A stretch of 33,404 bases of DNA from positions 1 to 33,404 of the forward strand of contig NZ_FNPT01000034.1 in NCBI RefSeq assembly GCF_900107375.1. Direction: 5' to 3'. This DNA comes from Lysobacter sp. yr284 (GTDB lineage: Bacteria > Pseudomonadota > Gammaproteobacteria > Xanthomonadales > Xanthomonadaceae). Below, piece by piece: positions 1-8,883 of the stretch. Within the stretch, counting starts at the first letter, position 1. Each line of letters opens with the position of its first letter. The position numbers and the translations under genes are program-made. Below the pieces are notes generated by a model. It saw nothing but the letters and a program-made list of their open reading frames with translations. It had not been told where the DNA came from and made no database searches.

Positions 1-205
1 GGTGACGACAAGCGGCAATCAAGAGCTTTCGTCCGCAAGCGGCCGAGTTACTTTCTTTTGGCAGCGCGCCAAAAGAAAGTAACCAAAGAAAAACGCTTGT
101 TTAAGATCACAAGCCACTAGGTCCAGCACCGGGCGCGGGGCCGCGCCATAAGGGGCATCCTGCCCCATGGCGCGCGCGCATCCATGCGCGCGCCCTCCGG
201 GGCTG
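1..205 (+). repeat. Structured ~205-bp dispersed repeat, copy 1
   Basis: This non-coding stretch is repeated in opposite orientation at 32931-33134 with only about 15 differences by eye, and its first ~95 bases recur at 33312-33404. It holds a perfect 16-bp stem (47-62 with 68-83, loop AGCGC) and a second hairpin at 143-173 (GCGCCAT paired with ATGGCGC around a GGGGCA/TGCCCC stem). Both stems stay paired in the other copies by compensating changes. Reading frames across it are not convincing as proteins. The function is unknown. Confidence 0.85.
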
Positions 206-538
206 CGAGGCGAATGCTCCGCGTGACGTTACGTCCGAGCGAACGGCAACAACAACGCCGAAACAAAAGCAAAGACCAGGGCCGGGGCGCAATGGATTCC
301 AGCTTTCGCTGGAACGACGATCCGGGAGATTCGCGGTTTCGAAAACGCGCGACGACGCCGCGTCGCTACAGTTGGCCCGCGTCGAACCACAGCCCGGAAA
401 AGTCCCCGGCACCGAAAGCGCGGCAAAGCGCGCAGCGCTCCCGCGCCGCCCATCCCCCGACCGACGCCACACCGCGCCGTTGACGAAGCGCCGCCTTTCC
501 CCGACGCTGCGCCGGCGTTTCCCACCGCAGCCACGCCG
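206..538. other. Gene-free stretch between repeat copy 1 and the ATP-grasp gene
   Basis: No credible gene is seen here. It contains a short palindromic repeat at 297-314 and otherwise GC-rich sequence without recognisable motifs. A 99-codon plus-strand frame (184-483) crosses both repeats, has a low-complexity Arg/Ser-rich translation and is not called. No clear promoter for the gene at 539 could be picked out. Confidence 0.5.
297..314. repeat. Short palindromic repeat (TTCCAGC-TTTC-GCTGGAA)
   Basis: A perfect 7-bp stem with a four-base loop, followed by CGACGA. It matches the general form of the small 'GGATTCC(A/C)GC...GC(T/G)GGAA' palindromes that are scattered through many proteobacterial genomes. 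When translated on the minus strand this type yields the commonly mis-annotated peptide 'VPAKAGIH', which is seen here. Family assignment is from memory of such repeats. Confidence 0.6.
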
Positions 539-1273
539 ATGCCCACGCTGATCCTCACGCCCCGCCACACCGACGACGCCCAGGCCCTGTGGAAGGCCGC
601 CTCGCGCCAGGGCTGGTCGATCGAACGCCTGCCCGGCTGGCGCGTGCCCGAACGCCTGCGCGACCTGGACGCAGCGGTGTTCTACGGCGAAGCGCTGTTC
701 GCGCCGCAGATCGGCGAGGCGCTCGGCCTGCGCCTGGACAATCCGCCCGAGGATTGGCTGCCGACGCTGCCGCCGGAATACCGCTTGCGCGAGATCGGCT
801 TGAGTACGCTGGGCGCGCAGCGTGCGCGTACGGCGCCGGCCTTCGTCAAGCCGCCCAACGACAAGAGCTTTCCGGCCCGCGTCTATATCGGCGCCGAGTT
901 GCCGCAGGGCTACGACGACGACATGCCGGTGCTGGTGGCCGAAGTAGTGCGCTGGCGCTGCGAACTGCGCTGCTTCGTGCTCGACCGCCGGCTGCGCACC
1001 TGGTCGCTGTACTCGCGCGACGGCGAACTGGCGCGCGACAGCGGCTTCGCCAGCAGCGACGAAGAGGATGCGCAGGCGACCGCGTTCCTGCAGCGCATGC
1101 TCGACGACCCGCGCGTGGCCTTGCCGCGCGCGTGCGTGGTCGACGTCGGCTATATCGAGGATCGCGGCTGGGCCTGCGTCGAGCAGAACGCCGCCTGGGG
1201 CGCGGGGCTGTATGCCTGCGATGCGGATCGGGCGCTGGAGGTGATCCGGCATGCGTCGGTGCGCGGGCGATAG
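539..1273 (+). CDS. ATP-grasp protein, R2K clade (DUF4343-like)
   Basis: A 244-residue soluble protein. The central part has the features of a divergent ATP-grasp fold: FVKPPNDKSF supplies two lysines (K104, K109), CELRCF (141-146) places an arginine on the next strand, and the C-terminal VDVG (201-204) and VEQN (214-217) give the acidic and Asn residues expected at the metal-nucleotide site. This pattern of one Arg and two Lys fits the R2K/CDC123-like clade, whose members are predicted ATP-dependent ligases for peptide or protein modification; the substrate of this one is unknown. Residues 1-100 look like the usual N-terminal pre-ATP-grasp region. No signal peptide or membrane segment is seen. 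It stands alone, with a REP pair directly downstream and a convergent TonB receptor beyond. The ATG at 539 precedes the conserved N-terminus, but no strong ribosome binding site is visible. Confidence 0.75.
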   Translation: MPTLILTPRHTDDAQALWKAASRQGWSIERLPGWRVPERLRDLDAAVFYGEALFAPQIGEALGLRLDNPPEDWLPTLPPEYRLREIGLSTLGAQRARTAPAFVKPPNDKSFPARVYIGAELPQGYDDDMPVLVAEVVRWRCELRCFVLDRRLRTWSLYSRDGELARDSGFASSDEEDAQATAFLQRMLDDPRVALPRACVVDVGYIEDRGWACVEQNAAWGAGLYACDADRALEVIRHASVRGR

Positions 1274-1296
1274 CCGGGTTCGCCGCGGTTGCATTG

Positions 1297-1380
1297 CCGC
1301 GGTCGCAGCTTGCACAGCGCCTACAGGGGCGGCGGCCGGTCTCGTTCCCCGACTGTAGGCGCTGCGCAAGCCGCAGCCGG
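1297..1380. repeat. GTAG-class REP inverted pair A
   Basis: Two REP units in opposite orientation: the reverse unit at 1297-1326 ends CGCCTACAG and the forward unit at 1353-1380 begins CTGTAGGCGC. They are separated by about 26 bases. The pair lies between the 3' ends of the convergent ATP-grasp and TonB-receptor genes, the usual place for REP doublets. Confidence 0.8.
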
Positions 1381-1437
1381 GAAAACGCGACGACGCCGAA
1401 CCGCGCATCGACGCCGCGCTTCCAGCCCCCCAACGAA

Positions 1438-1467
1438 AACGGCCGGCGCCTCGCAGCGCCGGCCGTT
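1438..1467 (-). terminator. Hairpin terminator of the TonB receptor gene
   Basis: A perfect 12-bp stem (AACGGCCGGCGC, 1438-1449, paired with 1456-1467) with a six-base loop, about 27 bases past the receptor stop codon. On the minus strand the stem ends in TT and is followed by TTCGTT, a weak U-tract. It may act for both convergent genes. Confidence 0.7.
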
Positions 1468-1494
1468 GCGTTTCGTCGACGCTTTATCCCAGGA

Positions 1495-4410
1495 TCAGAA
1501 CCGCAGATCCGCGCGCACGTAGAAGAAACGCCCGCCCGGTATGTCGTAGGTGGACGCGTCGTAGCCGTTGAGCGAGCACGACAGGCACACCGGCGGGTCC
1601 TTGTCGAACAGGTTGTTGACGCCGCCGGTGACCTGCAGGCCCTTCAGCAGTTCGAAGTGATAGCCCAGCTGGAGGTCGTGGTAGGTGATCGCCGACAGCT
1701 TGTTCGCGCCGGTCACGGCGTTGTCGCAGTACGGCGACTCCAGCGCCGAGGCCTGGCAGGTCTCGGTCAGCTCGGAGGTGTGGCGCACCGTCCACGAACC
1801 GGTCCAGGCGTTGCGCTTCCACGACAGCACCGCGTTGGAGCTCCACTCCGGGATCGCGCTGTCGTTGACTTCCACGCCCGGCCTGCGCGGTTGCCGCTGG
1901 CCGGCGGCGCCGACCGCCTCGTACTCGGTCACCCAGGTGTTCTGCCAGGCCAGCTTGAACTGGCCGAACGAGGTCTCCGGCAGGGTCCAGAAGAAGTCCA
2001 TGTCCCAGCCGGAGGTCTTGATCGAACCCAGGTTGGTCAGCTTGTTCTCGAAGCTGGAGATGCCGCCGACGCTGGAACGGGTGATGCCGTTGCAGTACAG
2101 CGGGTCGAGCGTCTGCACGCACAGGTTGAGCTGGGTCTGTGCGTCGATCGCCTGCACCGCGCCTTCCAGCGAGTGGCGGTAGTAGGTGACTTCGAAGTCG
2201 AACTTGTCCGACCACGCCGAGTCCGCGGCCCAGGCCGGGCTGTAGACGAAGCCGGCGGTGAAGCTGCGCGCGGTTTCCGGCTCCAGCTCCGAGTTGCCGC
2301 CGGTCTGCACCGAGATCTGGCTGTTGGCCTGGGCGGCGCCGGCCGGCACGCCGAGCGCGGCGCAGTTGGCGCGGTTGCCGGTCGGCGGCGAACCGGTGAT
2401 CGAGATCAGGCAGGGATCGCTGAGCTGCAGGTCGGCGCGGCTGGCCGAGCCGTACAGTTCGCCGATCGACGGCGCGCGGAAGCCTTCGGCGTAGGTGGTG
2501 CGCAGCAGGAACTCGTCGGCGACCTGCCAGCGCAGGCCGTACTTGGGCGTGAACTGGCCGCCGAAGGTCGAGTAGTCCGAATAGCGGCCGGCCAGGCTCA
2601 GGTCCAGGCTCTTGCCGAACGAACCTTCCTTGATCAGCGGCAGGTTCAACTCGACGTAGGCTTCGTTGACGTCGTAGGTGCCGCGGGTCGGCAGCGACTG
2701 GGTGCCGTTGTAGTAGCCGGCCACGGTGATCGGGTCGGGCGAATACGAGCCTTCGTACTTGCGGTACTCGTAGCCGGCCGCGAACGACAGCGGGCCCGCC
2801 CACAGGTTGAACAGGTCGCCGGAGAAGTTCGCGGTGAAGGTCTTGAGCTTCTGTTCGCTGCGGTCGCGGATGACCGGGCTGATCCAGCTGAGCATCTGCG
2901 GGGTGATCGTGCCGGGGCCGCCGAACAGGTTCAGCGGCACGCAGCCCGGGGTCGCGGCGCACACCGCCGGATCGCCGAGGGCGATGTTGATGTTGCGGAT
3001 GTTGTAGCTGCCGCGGTTGGTCTGGTCGGCCTTGTTGCGGCTGTAGGCGGCGTTGACGTCCCAGAAGAAGGTGCGGTCGCCCGCGTCGAAGCTGCCTTCC
3101 AGGCCGCCGGCCACGTACTGGGTGTCGACCTGCTGCTCGAAGATGCGCGGGCCGCCCTCGACCGGACGCCGCGCGAGCGTGATCAGGTTCGGGTTGGCGC
3201 CCTCGGAGGTCAGGTCGATGCCGAAGGGGTTGTACGGGTTCAGGCGCGAGATGGTGATGCGCTCGGACCACGGATTGCCGGTGCCGGCGTCCAGGCCGAG
3301 GAAGATCGGCTCCGGCGCGGCCTGGTTGACCGACTCGCGGCGGTTGTACAAGGCCTTCAGGTAACCCTGCACGTTGTCGCTGAAGTGGTAGCGGAACTGG
3401 CCGAACGCGCCGGTGCGCTTGGACGGCGTCAGCAGCATGTTCTCGGCGGCGAAGTTGTAGCGGTTGGCGCCGCCGAACGGGATGAAGTCCTGCGGGAAGC
3501 GCACGCCGTTGGGGAAGCTGGAGCCGTTCGGCGTGGTGATGTTGCACATGTTCACCGGCGGCGTGGACGGATCGTCGTCGCTGTCGACCGCCGGGCAACG
3601 CGGATCGGTGAAGATGAAGCGGCCGTTCGGCGTGGCCGAGCTGCCGGTCTCCACGCCCAGGCCCGGCACCGGCACGCGCGAGACCTTGCGGTCGCGCGAG
3701 AACACCGGATCCTGGTCGACGTAGCTCAGGCCCAGGAACAGGTTGGCGCGGTCGGTGTTGTAGCCCCAGGCCAGGTCGACGCCCTGCAGCTCGCCGTCGC
3801 CCTTGCCGTACTGGCCGTAGTTGAGGCTGATCTGGCCGCCTTCGAAGTTGCGGCGGGTGATGATGTTGACCACGCCGGCGATGGCGTCGGAGCCGTACAG
3901 CGAGGACGCGCCGTCCTCGAGCACTTCGATGCGCTCGACGATGGCCAGCGGGATGGTGTTGAGGTCGGTCGCCGCGCCCACGCCCGAGGCCGAGGATTCG
4001 TTGACCCAACGCATGCCGTCGACGAGGACCAGCACGCGCTTGGGCCCGAGGTGGCGCAGGTCGACCTGGGCCGAACCCGCGCCGATGCCGTCGCCGTTGG
4101 GCGAGAAGCCGAAGTTGCCGGAAGAGTTGAACTTGGTGTTGAGCGCGGAGCCGGCGCCGGTGAGTTCCTGCACGATGTCGCCGAGCGAGGTCAGGCCGGT
4201 ACGTTCGATGTCGTCGCGATTGAGGGTCTGGACCGGAACCTGGCTTTCGATCTCGGCCTTCTTGATGCGGGTGCCGGTGACCTGGACCGAATCGAGCGTG
4301 GTGGGGTCCTTGCGGGGGGCGGCGTCCTGCGCGGCGGCGACGCCGGGCAACGCGACCAGCAGGGACAATTGGATGGCTTTCGCCAGGACATGGCGACGCG
4401 ACGGCTTCAT
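1495..4410 (-). CDS. TonB-dependent outer-membrane receptor
   Basis: A 971-residue receptor. An N-terminal signal peptide (basic start, hydrophobic [14 protein letters not shown]) leads to a TonB-box-like segment, LDSVQVTG. A plug domain follows with [36 protein letters not shown] and [11 protein letters not shown], the usual conserved plug strands. The rest is a long beta-barrel with aromatic-rich strands, closing with [10 protein letters not shown]; a terminal Phe is the standard outer-membrane assembly signal. It imports a scarce substrate across the outer membrane with energy from TonB-ExbBD; iron chelates, sugars or peptides are all possible and nothing next to it decides. A Cys pair (CLSC) sits near the C-terminus. 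The ribosome binding site GAGGGAGAG precedes the ATG, and a strong hairpin follows the stop. It appears to be a single-gene unit. Confidence 0.93.
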   Translation of the reverse strand: MKPSRRHVLAKAIQLSLLVALPGVAAAQDAAPRKDPTTLDSVQVTGTRIKKAEIESQVPVQTLNRDDIERTGLTSLGDIVQELTGAGSALNTKFNSSGNFGFSPNGDGIGAGSAQVDLRHLGPKRVLVLVDGMRWVNESSASGVGAATDLNTIPLAIVERIEVLEDGASSLYGSDAIAGVVNIITRRNFEGGQISLNYGQYGKGDGELQGVDLAWGYNTDRANLFLGLSYVDQDPVFSRDRKVSRVPVPGLGVETGSSATPNGRFIFTDPRCPAVDSDDDPSTPPVNMCNITTPNGSSFPNGVRFPQDFIPFGGANRYNFAAENMLLTPSKRTGAFGQFRYHFSDNVQGYLKALYNRRESVNQAAPEPIFLGLDAGTGNPWSERITISRLNPYNPFGIDLTSEGANPNLITLARRPVEGGPRIFEQQVDTQYVAGGLEGSFDAGDRTFFWDVNAAYSRNKADQTNRGSYNIRNINIALGDPAVCAATPGCVPLNLFGGPGTITPQMLSWISPVIRDRSEQKLKTFTANFSGDLFNLWAGPLSFAAGYEYRKYEGSYSPDPITVAGYYNGTQSLPTRGTYDVNEAYVELNLPLIKEGSFGKSLDLSLAGRYSDYSTFGGQFTPKYGLRWQVADEFLLRTTYAEGFRAPSIGELYGSASRADLQLSDPCLISITGSPPTGNRANCAALGVPAGAAQANSQISVQTGGNSELEPETARSFTAGFVYSPAWAADSAWSDKFDFEVTYYRHSLEGAVQAIDAQTQLNLCVQTLDPLYCNGITRSSVGGISSFENKLTNLGSIKTSGWDMDFFWTLPETSFGQFKLAWQNTWVTEYEAVGAAGQRQPRRPGVEVNDSAIPEWSSNAVLSWKRNAWTGSWTVRHTSELTETCQASALESPYCDNAVTGANKLSAITYHDLQLGYHFELLKGLQVTGGVNNLFDKDPPVCLSCSLNGYDASTYDIPGGRFFYVRADLRF

Positions 4411-4691
4411 CTACTCTCTCCCTCGTAATTGGCTTGGCTAGCTCTGTTGGCTATTGGCGTGCCGGCCGGACCGTGCCGGAGGCATCCGAGAGGTTGTAAA
4501 CAATCCGTGAATCCGCCACAAGGCGCAAAATGGGAGTACTTGCCAAACCGGTCGCAGTTTTGTTCGGCCTGTCGCGAGGCCTCGGACAAACACCGGATGC
4601 GGCATACCCTCGCCGCCCATTCAGGCCGCGCGCCGGACGCTTGCGAGGGGTCGCGGCGCGATGCCGCGGAAACGTGATGGGCTTTGCGGAT
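4411..4691. promoter_or_regulatory. Upstream region of the TonB receptor with imperfect palindrome
   Basis: This 281-bp gap lies between the receptor start and the stop codon of the TauE-like gene, both on the minus strand. It contains the imperfect palindrome TTGTAAACAA (4494-4503, flanked GG...TCC), about 85 bases upstream of the receptor ATG, in sequence less GC-rich than its surroundings. This is a plausible operator or promoter area. No confident -35/-10 pair could be assigned. Confidence 0.3.
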
Positions 4692-5489
4692 TCAACCGCC
4701 GAGCAGCAAGCTCAGCGCGACCAGGATCAGGAACGTCGCGAACACCCGCTTCAAAGTGTCGCCATGCAGGCGATGCGCCAAACGCGTGCCATACGGAGCC
4801 GCGAACACCGAGGCGAGGGCCACGCCGATCGCCGCCGGCAGGTAGACATAGCCGATCGCATAGTGCGGCAGCGCGCCCGGCGGCGCATTGAAGGCATAGC
4901 CGACCGCGCTGGCGAGGCCGATCGCCACGCCGCAGGCCGAGGACGTGCCGACCGCGCGCACCGGCGCCACCCCGCGCCAGACCAGCAGCGGCACGGTCAT
5001 GCTGCCGCCGCCGATGCCGACCACCGCCGAGACCGCGCCGATGCCCACGCCCGCGCCCGACATCGCCGCGCCCTGCGGCGCCGGGGCGTCTTCGCCGAGG
5101 GTCGCGCGCGGCTTGCCGAACAACAGCTGCGCGGCGGCGATGAGGCAGTAGCCGGCGACGATCCAGCGCAGCCATTCGCCGTCGATGCGCACCGCGACCC
5201 AACTGCCGAGCCAGCCGCCGAGGATCAGCCCAGGCACCATCCAGCGCACCGTCGGCCACAGCACGCTGCCGCGCTTGGCATGGGCGCGCGCCGACGCGGT
5301 CGCGGTGAGCACGATGCTGGCCAGCGAACTGGCCAGCGCGGTGTGCATGGCCGCTTCCTGCGGAATGCCGAAGGCCGGCGCGATCCACGCCAGCGCCGCC
5401 ACCAGCACCAGCCCGCCGCCGACGCCGAGCAAACCGGCGAGCACGCCGGCGATGGCGCCCAGGACGAGGAAGACCAGCCAGATCGCCAT
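4692..5489 (-). CDS. TauE/SafE (TSUP) family membrane permease
   Basis: A 265-residue integral membrane protein with about eight hydrophobic segments arranged as two related halves. Each half opens with the family's glycine-rich signature: LAGLLGVGGGLVL near residue 20 and VSAVVGIGGGSMTVPLL near residue 155. Members of this family export or import sulfur-containing or organic anions (sulfite, sulfoacetate, taurine-related compounds); the substrate here is unknown. The start at 5489 (MAIWLVFLVLG) is chosen because it begins directly with the first membrane segment and has GGAGAC upstream; an in-frame upstream extension of 79 codons is Arg/Ser-rich and runs through a REP pair, so it is rejected. 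No sulfur-metabolism genes are nearby. The gene is likely transcribed alone. Confidence 0.87.
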   Translation of the reverse strand: MAIWLVFLVLGAIAGVLAGLLGVGGGLVLVAALAWIAPAFGIPQEAAMHTALASSLASIVLTATASARAHAKRGSVLWPTVRWMVPGLILGGWLGSWVAVRIDGEWLRWIVAGYCLIAAAQLLFGKPRATLGEDAPAPQGAAMSGAGVGIGAVSAVVGIGGGSMTVPLLVWRGVAPVRAVGTSSACGVAIGLASAVGYAFNAPPGALPHYAIGYVYLPAAIGVALASVFAAPYGTRLAHRLHGDTLKRVFATFLILVALSLLLGG

Positions 5490-5559
5490 GCGCGGTGTCT
5501 CCGATGCGAGGGCTCGATTCTGCACGCCCGTTCGCGCGCTGGAAACCCAATCGCTGCGA

Positions 5560-5657
5560 CTGCAGGAGCGACGCGAGTCGCGACTGCGACACCGCAACCG
5601 CGTCGAAACCTGCGTGGTAGCTGCGTTGGCGCAGTCGCGACTCACGTCGCTCCTACA
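5560..5657. repeat. GTAG-class REP inverted pair B (variant stem)
   Basis: Forward unit 5560-5588 and reverse unit 5630-5657. The internal hairpin reads GCGAC-GCGA-GTCGC in place of the usual GCGGC-GCGA-GCCGC, so the stem is kept by a paired change. It lies between the divergent TauE-like and slt genes. Confidence 0.8.
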
Positions 5658-5741
5658 TCGGCAACCACCGCCGCCGCGACCGCGTTCGCGCTTCGCTCTC
5701 GTCCACGCGGCGTTCACATAAGACATTCATGCGCGCTCGGC

Positions 5742-5747
5742 TATAGT
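5742..5747 (+). promoter_or_regulatory. Possible -10 box (TATAGT) of slt, leaderless transcript
   Basis: TATAGT ends six bases before the slt ATG (5754), and no ribosome binding site lies between them. If it is a true -10 element, transcription would start at or next to the start codon. No convincing -35 element was found, so this is only a suggestion. Confidence 0.35.
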
Positions 5748-5753
5748 CCGGCG

Positions 5754-7823
5754 ATGCTCCCGCGCCCCTTCCCCCTGCTCGCGGCCGCGCTCCTCGCGGC
5801 CATCGCCACCACCGCCTGCGCCCAGACCACGGCCTCCACGCCGGCGCAGCCCGCGGCCAAGCCGCCGTCGCTGCGCGCGCCGCCGGCGCCGACCGCCGAC
5901 GCCCAGTTGCCGCGCGTGCGCGCCGCGCTGGACGCGGCCGAACGCGGCGGCTTCGATGCCGGCCAATACGCCGACATCGCCCGCCATCCGCTCTACGGCT
6001 GGGTCGAGTACGCCGCGCTCCGCCGCAACATCGACAGCCTCGACAACGGCCAGGCCCAGGACTTCCTCGCCCGCCGCGGCAACGAAGCCTCGGGCGAGGC
6101 GTTCCGCGAGATCTGGCTGGCCGCGACCGCGCGCCGCCAGGACTGGAACGCCTTCCTCGCCGCGTGGACGCCGCTCAACCGCAGCGGCAAGGAGCGCGGC
6201 GCGCAACTGCGCTGCGCCGAATTGAGCGCGCGCCAGGCGCTGGGCCGCGCCGACGCGCAATGGACCCGCGACGCGCAAGCGATCTGGCGCAGCAGCGGCA
6301 AGTCGCTGCCCGACGCCTGCGACGCGCCGTTCGCGGTGCTGGCCACGCAAGGCGGGCTGAGCCCGGAACTGCGCTGGGAACGCATCGAGGCTGCCGCCGC
6401 CGAATGGCAGCCGGCGGTGATGCGCGCGGCGGCGCGCGGATTGCCGGCGGATCAGTTGGCGCAGGCGAACGACTACGCGGCGTTCCTGGACAACGTCAAC
6501 GAACGCGCGCTGGCCTGGCCCAAGACCGATCGCAGCCGCAAGATCGCCAGCTACGGCCTGGCCAAGCTGGCCAAGGCGCAGCCGGCCAGCGCCGAAGCGC
6601 AACTGCCCAAGTACGCCGGCGCGCTGAACTTCAGCGACGAAGACCGCGGCCGCGTGCTGTACCAGGCGGCGCTGTGGTCGGTGGCGTCCTACGACGCCGA
6701 ATCCGCGCGCCGGCTCAACGCCGTGCCCGAGGTCGCCTATGACGAACGCCTGCACGAGTGGCGCGCGCGCGAGGCGATGGCGCGCTCGGACTGGAACGCG
6801 GCGCTGGCGGCGATCCGCAAGATGGGCGCCAAGCAGCGCAGCGAATCGCGCTGGGAGTATTTCGAAGCGCGCCTGTCCGAGCGCGCCGGCGACAAGGCCG
6901 CCGCGACCCGGCTGTACCGCGAGGCGGCCAAGAACGCCGACTTCCACGGCTTCCTGTCCGCCGACCGGCTCGGCGCGCCGTATACGCTGTGCCCGCTGCA
7001 GCCGGCCGACGCGCCGGCCGCGCGCGCGCAGGTCGCGCGCGATCCGGCGCTGGTGCGGGCGATGGGCCTGTTCCAGATCGAACGCACACCGTGGGCGATC
7101 CGCGAGTGGGACGACGCGCTGGGCCGCTTCGACGACACCCAGCGGCGCCTGGCGATCGAGGTCGCGCAGGGCTACAACTGGTTCGACCGCGCGGTGTTCT
7201 CGCTCAACAAGACGCCGCAGGAACAGCGCCTGTACTACCTGCGCTTCCCGCTCCACCACGCCGAGACGATCCGGCGCGAATCGGCCAAGAACGGGCTCGA
7301 CCCGGCCTGGGTCGCGGCCGAGATCCGCGCCGAGAGCGTGTTCAACCCGACCGCGCGCTCCGGCGCCAACGCCATGGGCCTGATGCAGGTGCTGCCGGGC
7401 ACCGGCGCGCAGGTGGCCAAGAGCCTGGGCCTGCCGTGGGGCGGCGCGGCGAGCCTGTACGACTCCGACACCAACATCGTCCTGGGCACCGCCTACCTGC
7501 GCCAGCTGCACGACAAGTACGGCGGCCAGCCGTACTTCGCCATGGCCGGCTACAACGCCGGCCCGGCGCCGCTGGCGCGCTGGCAGTCGCAGCGGCCGGG
7601 GATGGAGCCGGACTTCTGGATCGAGACCATCAGCTACAAGGAAACCCGCGAGTACGTCGCCCGCGTGCTCGCCTTCAGCGTGCTCTACGACTGGCGCATG
7701 AACGGCGACGCGCTCAGCGTCAGCGACCGCCTGCGCGGCGCGACCCAGGCCAAGCGCAAGTCCTTCGCCTGTCCGGCCGCCGCCGCGACGGCCAGCGCGC
7801 CGCTGCCGGCGGAAACCGAGTAA
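5754..7823 (+). CDS. slt: Soluble lytic murein transglycosylase
   Basis: A 689-residue periplasmic enzyme that cleaves peptidoglycan glycan strands to 1,6-anhydromuropeptides. The N-terminal signal peptide runs MLPRPFPLLAAALLAAIATT to ACA; an AxA-type site (ACA-Q) fits, and the Cys leaves a weak lipoprotein option. Residues ~45-450 form the Ala/Leu-rich helical U and linker superhelix typical of Slt70. The C-terminal GH23 domain shows EIRAESVFNPTARSGANAMG with catalytic Glu near 527, then GLMQVLPGTG and AGYNAGP. Length is slightly above E. coli Slt70 (~645). The start at 5754 is preferred because the signal peptide begins there; the reading frame stays open more than 1 kb upstream but is antisense to the TauE-like gene. 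The interrupted SDR gene starts 10 bases after the stop, so the two are probably co-transcribed. Confidence 0.93.
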   Translation: MLPRPFPLLAAALLAAIATTACAQTTASTPAQPAAKPPSLRAPPAPTADAQLPRVRAALDAAERGGFDAGQYADIARHPLYGWVEYAALRRNIDSLDNGQAQDFLARRGNEASGEAFREIWLAATARRQDWNAFLAAWTPLNRSGKERGAQLRCAELSARQALGRADAQWTRDAQAIWRSSGKSLPDACDAPFAVLATQGGLSPELRWERIEAAAAEWQPAVMRAAARGLPADQLAQANDYAAFLDNVNERALAWPKTDRSRKIASYGLAKLAKAQPASAEAQLPKYAGALNFSDEDRGRVLYQAALWSVASYDAESARRLNAVPEVAYDERLHEWRAREAMARSDWNAALAAIRKMGAKQRSESRWEYFEARLSERAGDKAAATRLYREAAKNADFHGFLSADRLGAPYTLCPLQPADAPAARAQVARDPALVRAMGLFQIERTPWAIREWDDALGRFDDTQRRLAIEVAQGYNWFDRAVFSLNKTPQEQRLYYLRFPLHHAETIRRESAKNGLDPAWVAAEIRAESVFNPTARSGANAMGLMQVLPGTGAQVAKSLGLPWGGAASLYDSDTNIVLGTAYLRQLHDKYGGQPYFAMAGYNAGPAPLARWQSQRPGMEPDFWIETISYKETREYVARVLAFSVLYDWRMNGDALSVSDRLRGATQAKRKSFACPAAAATASAPLPAETE

Positions 7824-7833
7824 GGGCTCCGCC

Positions 7834-8736
7834 GTGGCGCGTTCCCACGTCCTGGTCCTGGGCGGCACCGGCTTCGTCGGCCGCCATCTGGTCGCACACC
7901 TGCTGGGCGAGCGCCATCGCGTCACCGTGCTCAGCCGCGGCGTCGATCCGTCGAAGAAAAAGAAGCTCAGCCGCGACGCCAGCATCATCGAAGGCGACGT
8001 GGCCAACCCGGATTTCCTGCGCGCGGTGCTCGACGACGTCGACGCGGTGGTCAACCTGGTCGGCATCCTCAACGAACAAGGCGACAGCGGGCGCGGTTTC
8101 GAGCACGTCTACGTCGAACTGCTGGAAGCGCTGATCGAGGCCATGCGCGCGATGGGCGTGCGCCGGCTGCTGCAGATGAGCGCGCTCAACGCCGGCACCG
8201 GCCACAGCCATTACCTGGAAGCGCGCGGCCGCGCCGAGTAGAAGGTGCGCGCCTCCAAGCTCGACTGGACCTTGTTCCGGCCCTCGGTGATCGCCGGCCC
8301 CGGCGACGGCCTGTTCTGCCGCTTCGACGCGCTGCTGCGCTACCTGCCGGCGCTGCCGATCGGCCGCGCCAGCGCGCGCTTCCAGCCGGTGTGGGTCGGC
8401 GATGTGACCCAGGCCTTCGTCAACGTCCTGGCCGACGACGCACACGTGCAGCGCAGCTACAACCTGGTCGGCCCGCAGGTGATGACCCTGGCCGAGATCG
8501 TGCGCGCCGGCGCGCGCGGCCGCGGCCGCTGGCGCGCGGTGCTGCCGCTGCCCGAAGCGCTGGGCAAGCTGCAGGCCGAGATCGGCGAGCGCCTGCCGGG
8601 CAAGCCGATCAGCCGCGACAACTGGCGCTCGCTGCAGACCGACTCGACCAGCGTGGAGAACGGATTGCTCAAGCTCGGCGTCGAGCCGACGCCGGTCGTT
8701 CCCCGCCTGTCGGAAATCTTCGGCACCTCCCTGTAG
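7834..8736 (+). pseudogene. NAD(P)-binding SDR/epimerase (NDUFA9-like), interrupted by an in-frame TAG
   Basis: Two reading frames in the same phase, 7834-8241 and 8242-8736, together encode one 300-residue atypical short-chain dehydrogenase of the complex-I NDUFA9/YbjT type. The N-terminal half has the Rossmann motif GGTGFVGRHL, DAVVNLVGIL and LLQMSALNAG, and ends GRAE. A TAG codon (8239-8241) follows; directly after it the same frame continues KVRASKLDWTLFRPSVIAGPGD, which is the family's normal continuation. So a single codon, probably Gln, Glu, Lys or similar, has become amber. Both halves look otherwise intact, suggesting a recent nonsense mutation or a sequencing error. A GTG three bases after the TAG could allow restart, but the product would lack the nucleotide-binding half. 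The start is GTG at 7834, with AAGGG overlapping the slt stop. The final CTG TAG codons lie in a REP element. Confidence 0.85.
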
Positions 8737-8829
8737 GCGCGGCGCAAGCCGCGACCGCGGCAACGCAACCACGGCGCAGATTCCGGCGCGGTTGCATTGC
8801 CGCGGTCGCGGCTCGCGCCGCGCCTACAG
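8731..8829. repeat. GTAG-class REP inverted pair C
   Basis: Forward unit 8731-8760 (CTGTAGGCGCGGCGCAAGCC...) and reverse unit 8800-8829, separated by about 39 bases. The forward unit overlaps the end of the SDR frame and provides its terminal TAG (8734-8736). The reverse unit ends 55 bases before the PH-domain gene. Confidence 0.85.
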
Positions 8830-8883
8830 GGGTTGCCCCACTGCGCTAGGATGCCCGGCACACATTCGCGAAAGGAACGCGCC

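Noticed and set aside
589-4428. A 1279-codon plus-strand open frame opposite the first TonB receptor
   Set aside because: Its translation is low-complexity (Arg/Ala/Val/Gln-rich), has no domain and mirrors the receptor's codon pattern. It is a shadow caused by high GC.
4621-5592. Alternative minus-strand frame of 323 codons overlapping the TauE-like gene
   Set aside because: Arg/Gly/Ala-rich with no membrane pattern; the overlapping frame has the glycine-rich TSUP motifs.
5727-8072. A 781-codon minus-strand frame opposite slt
   Set aside because: Composition is Arg/Gly/Ala/Gln repeats; slt on the plus strand has a complete catalytic domain and signal peptide.
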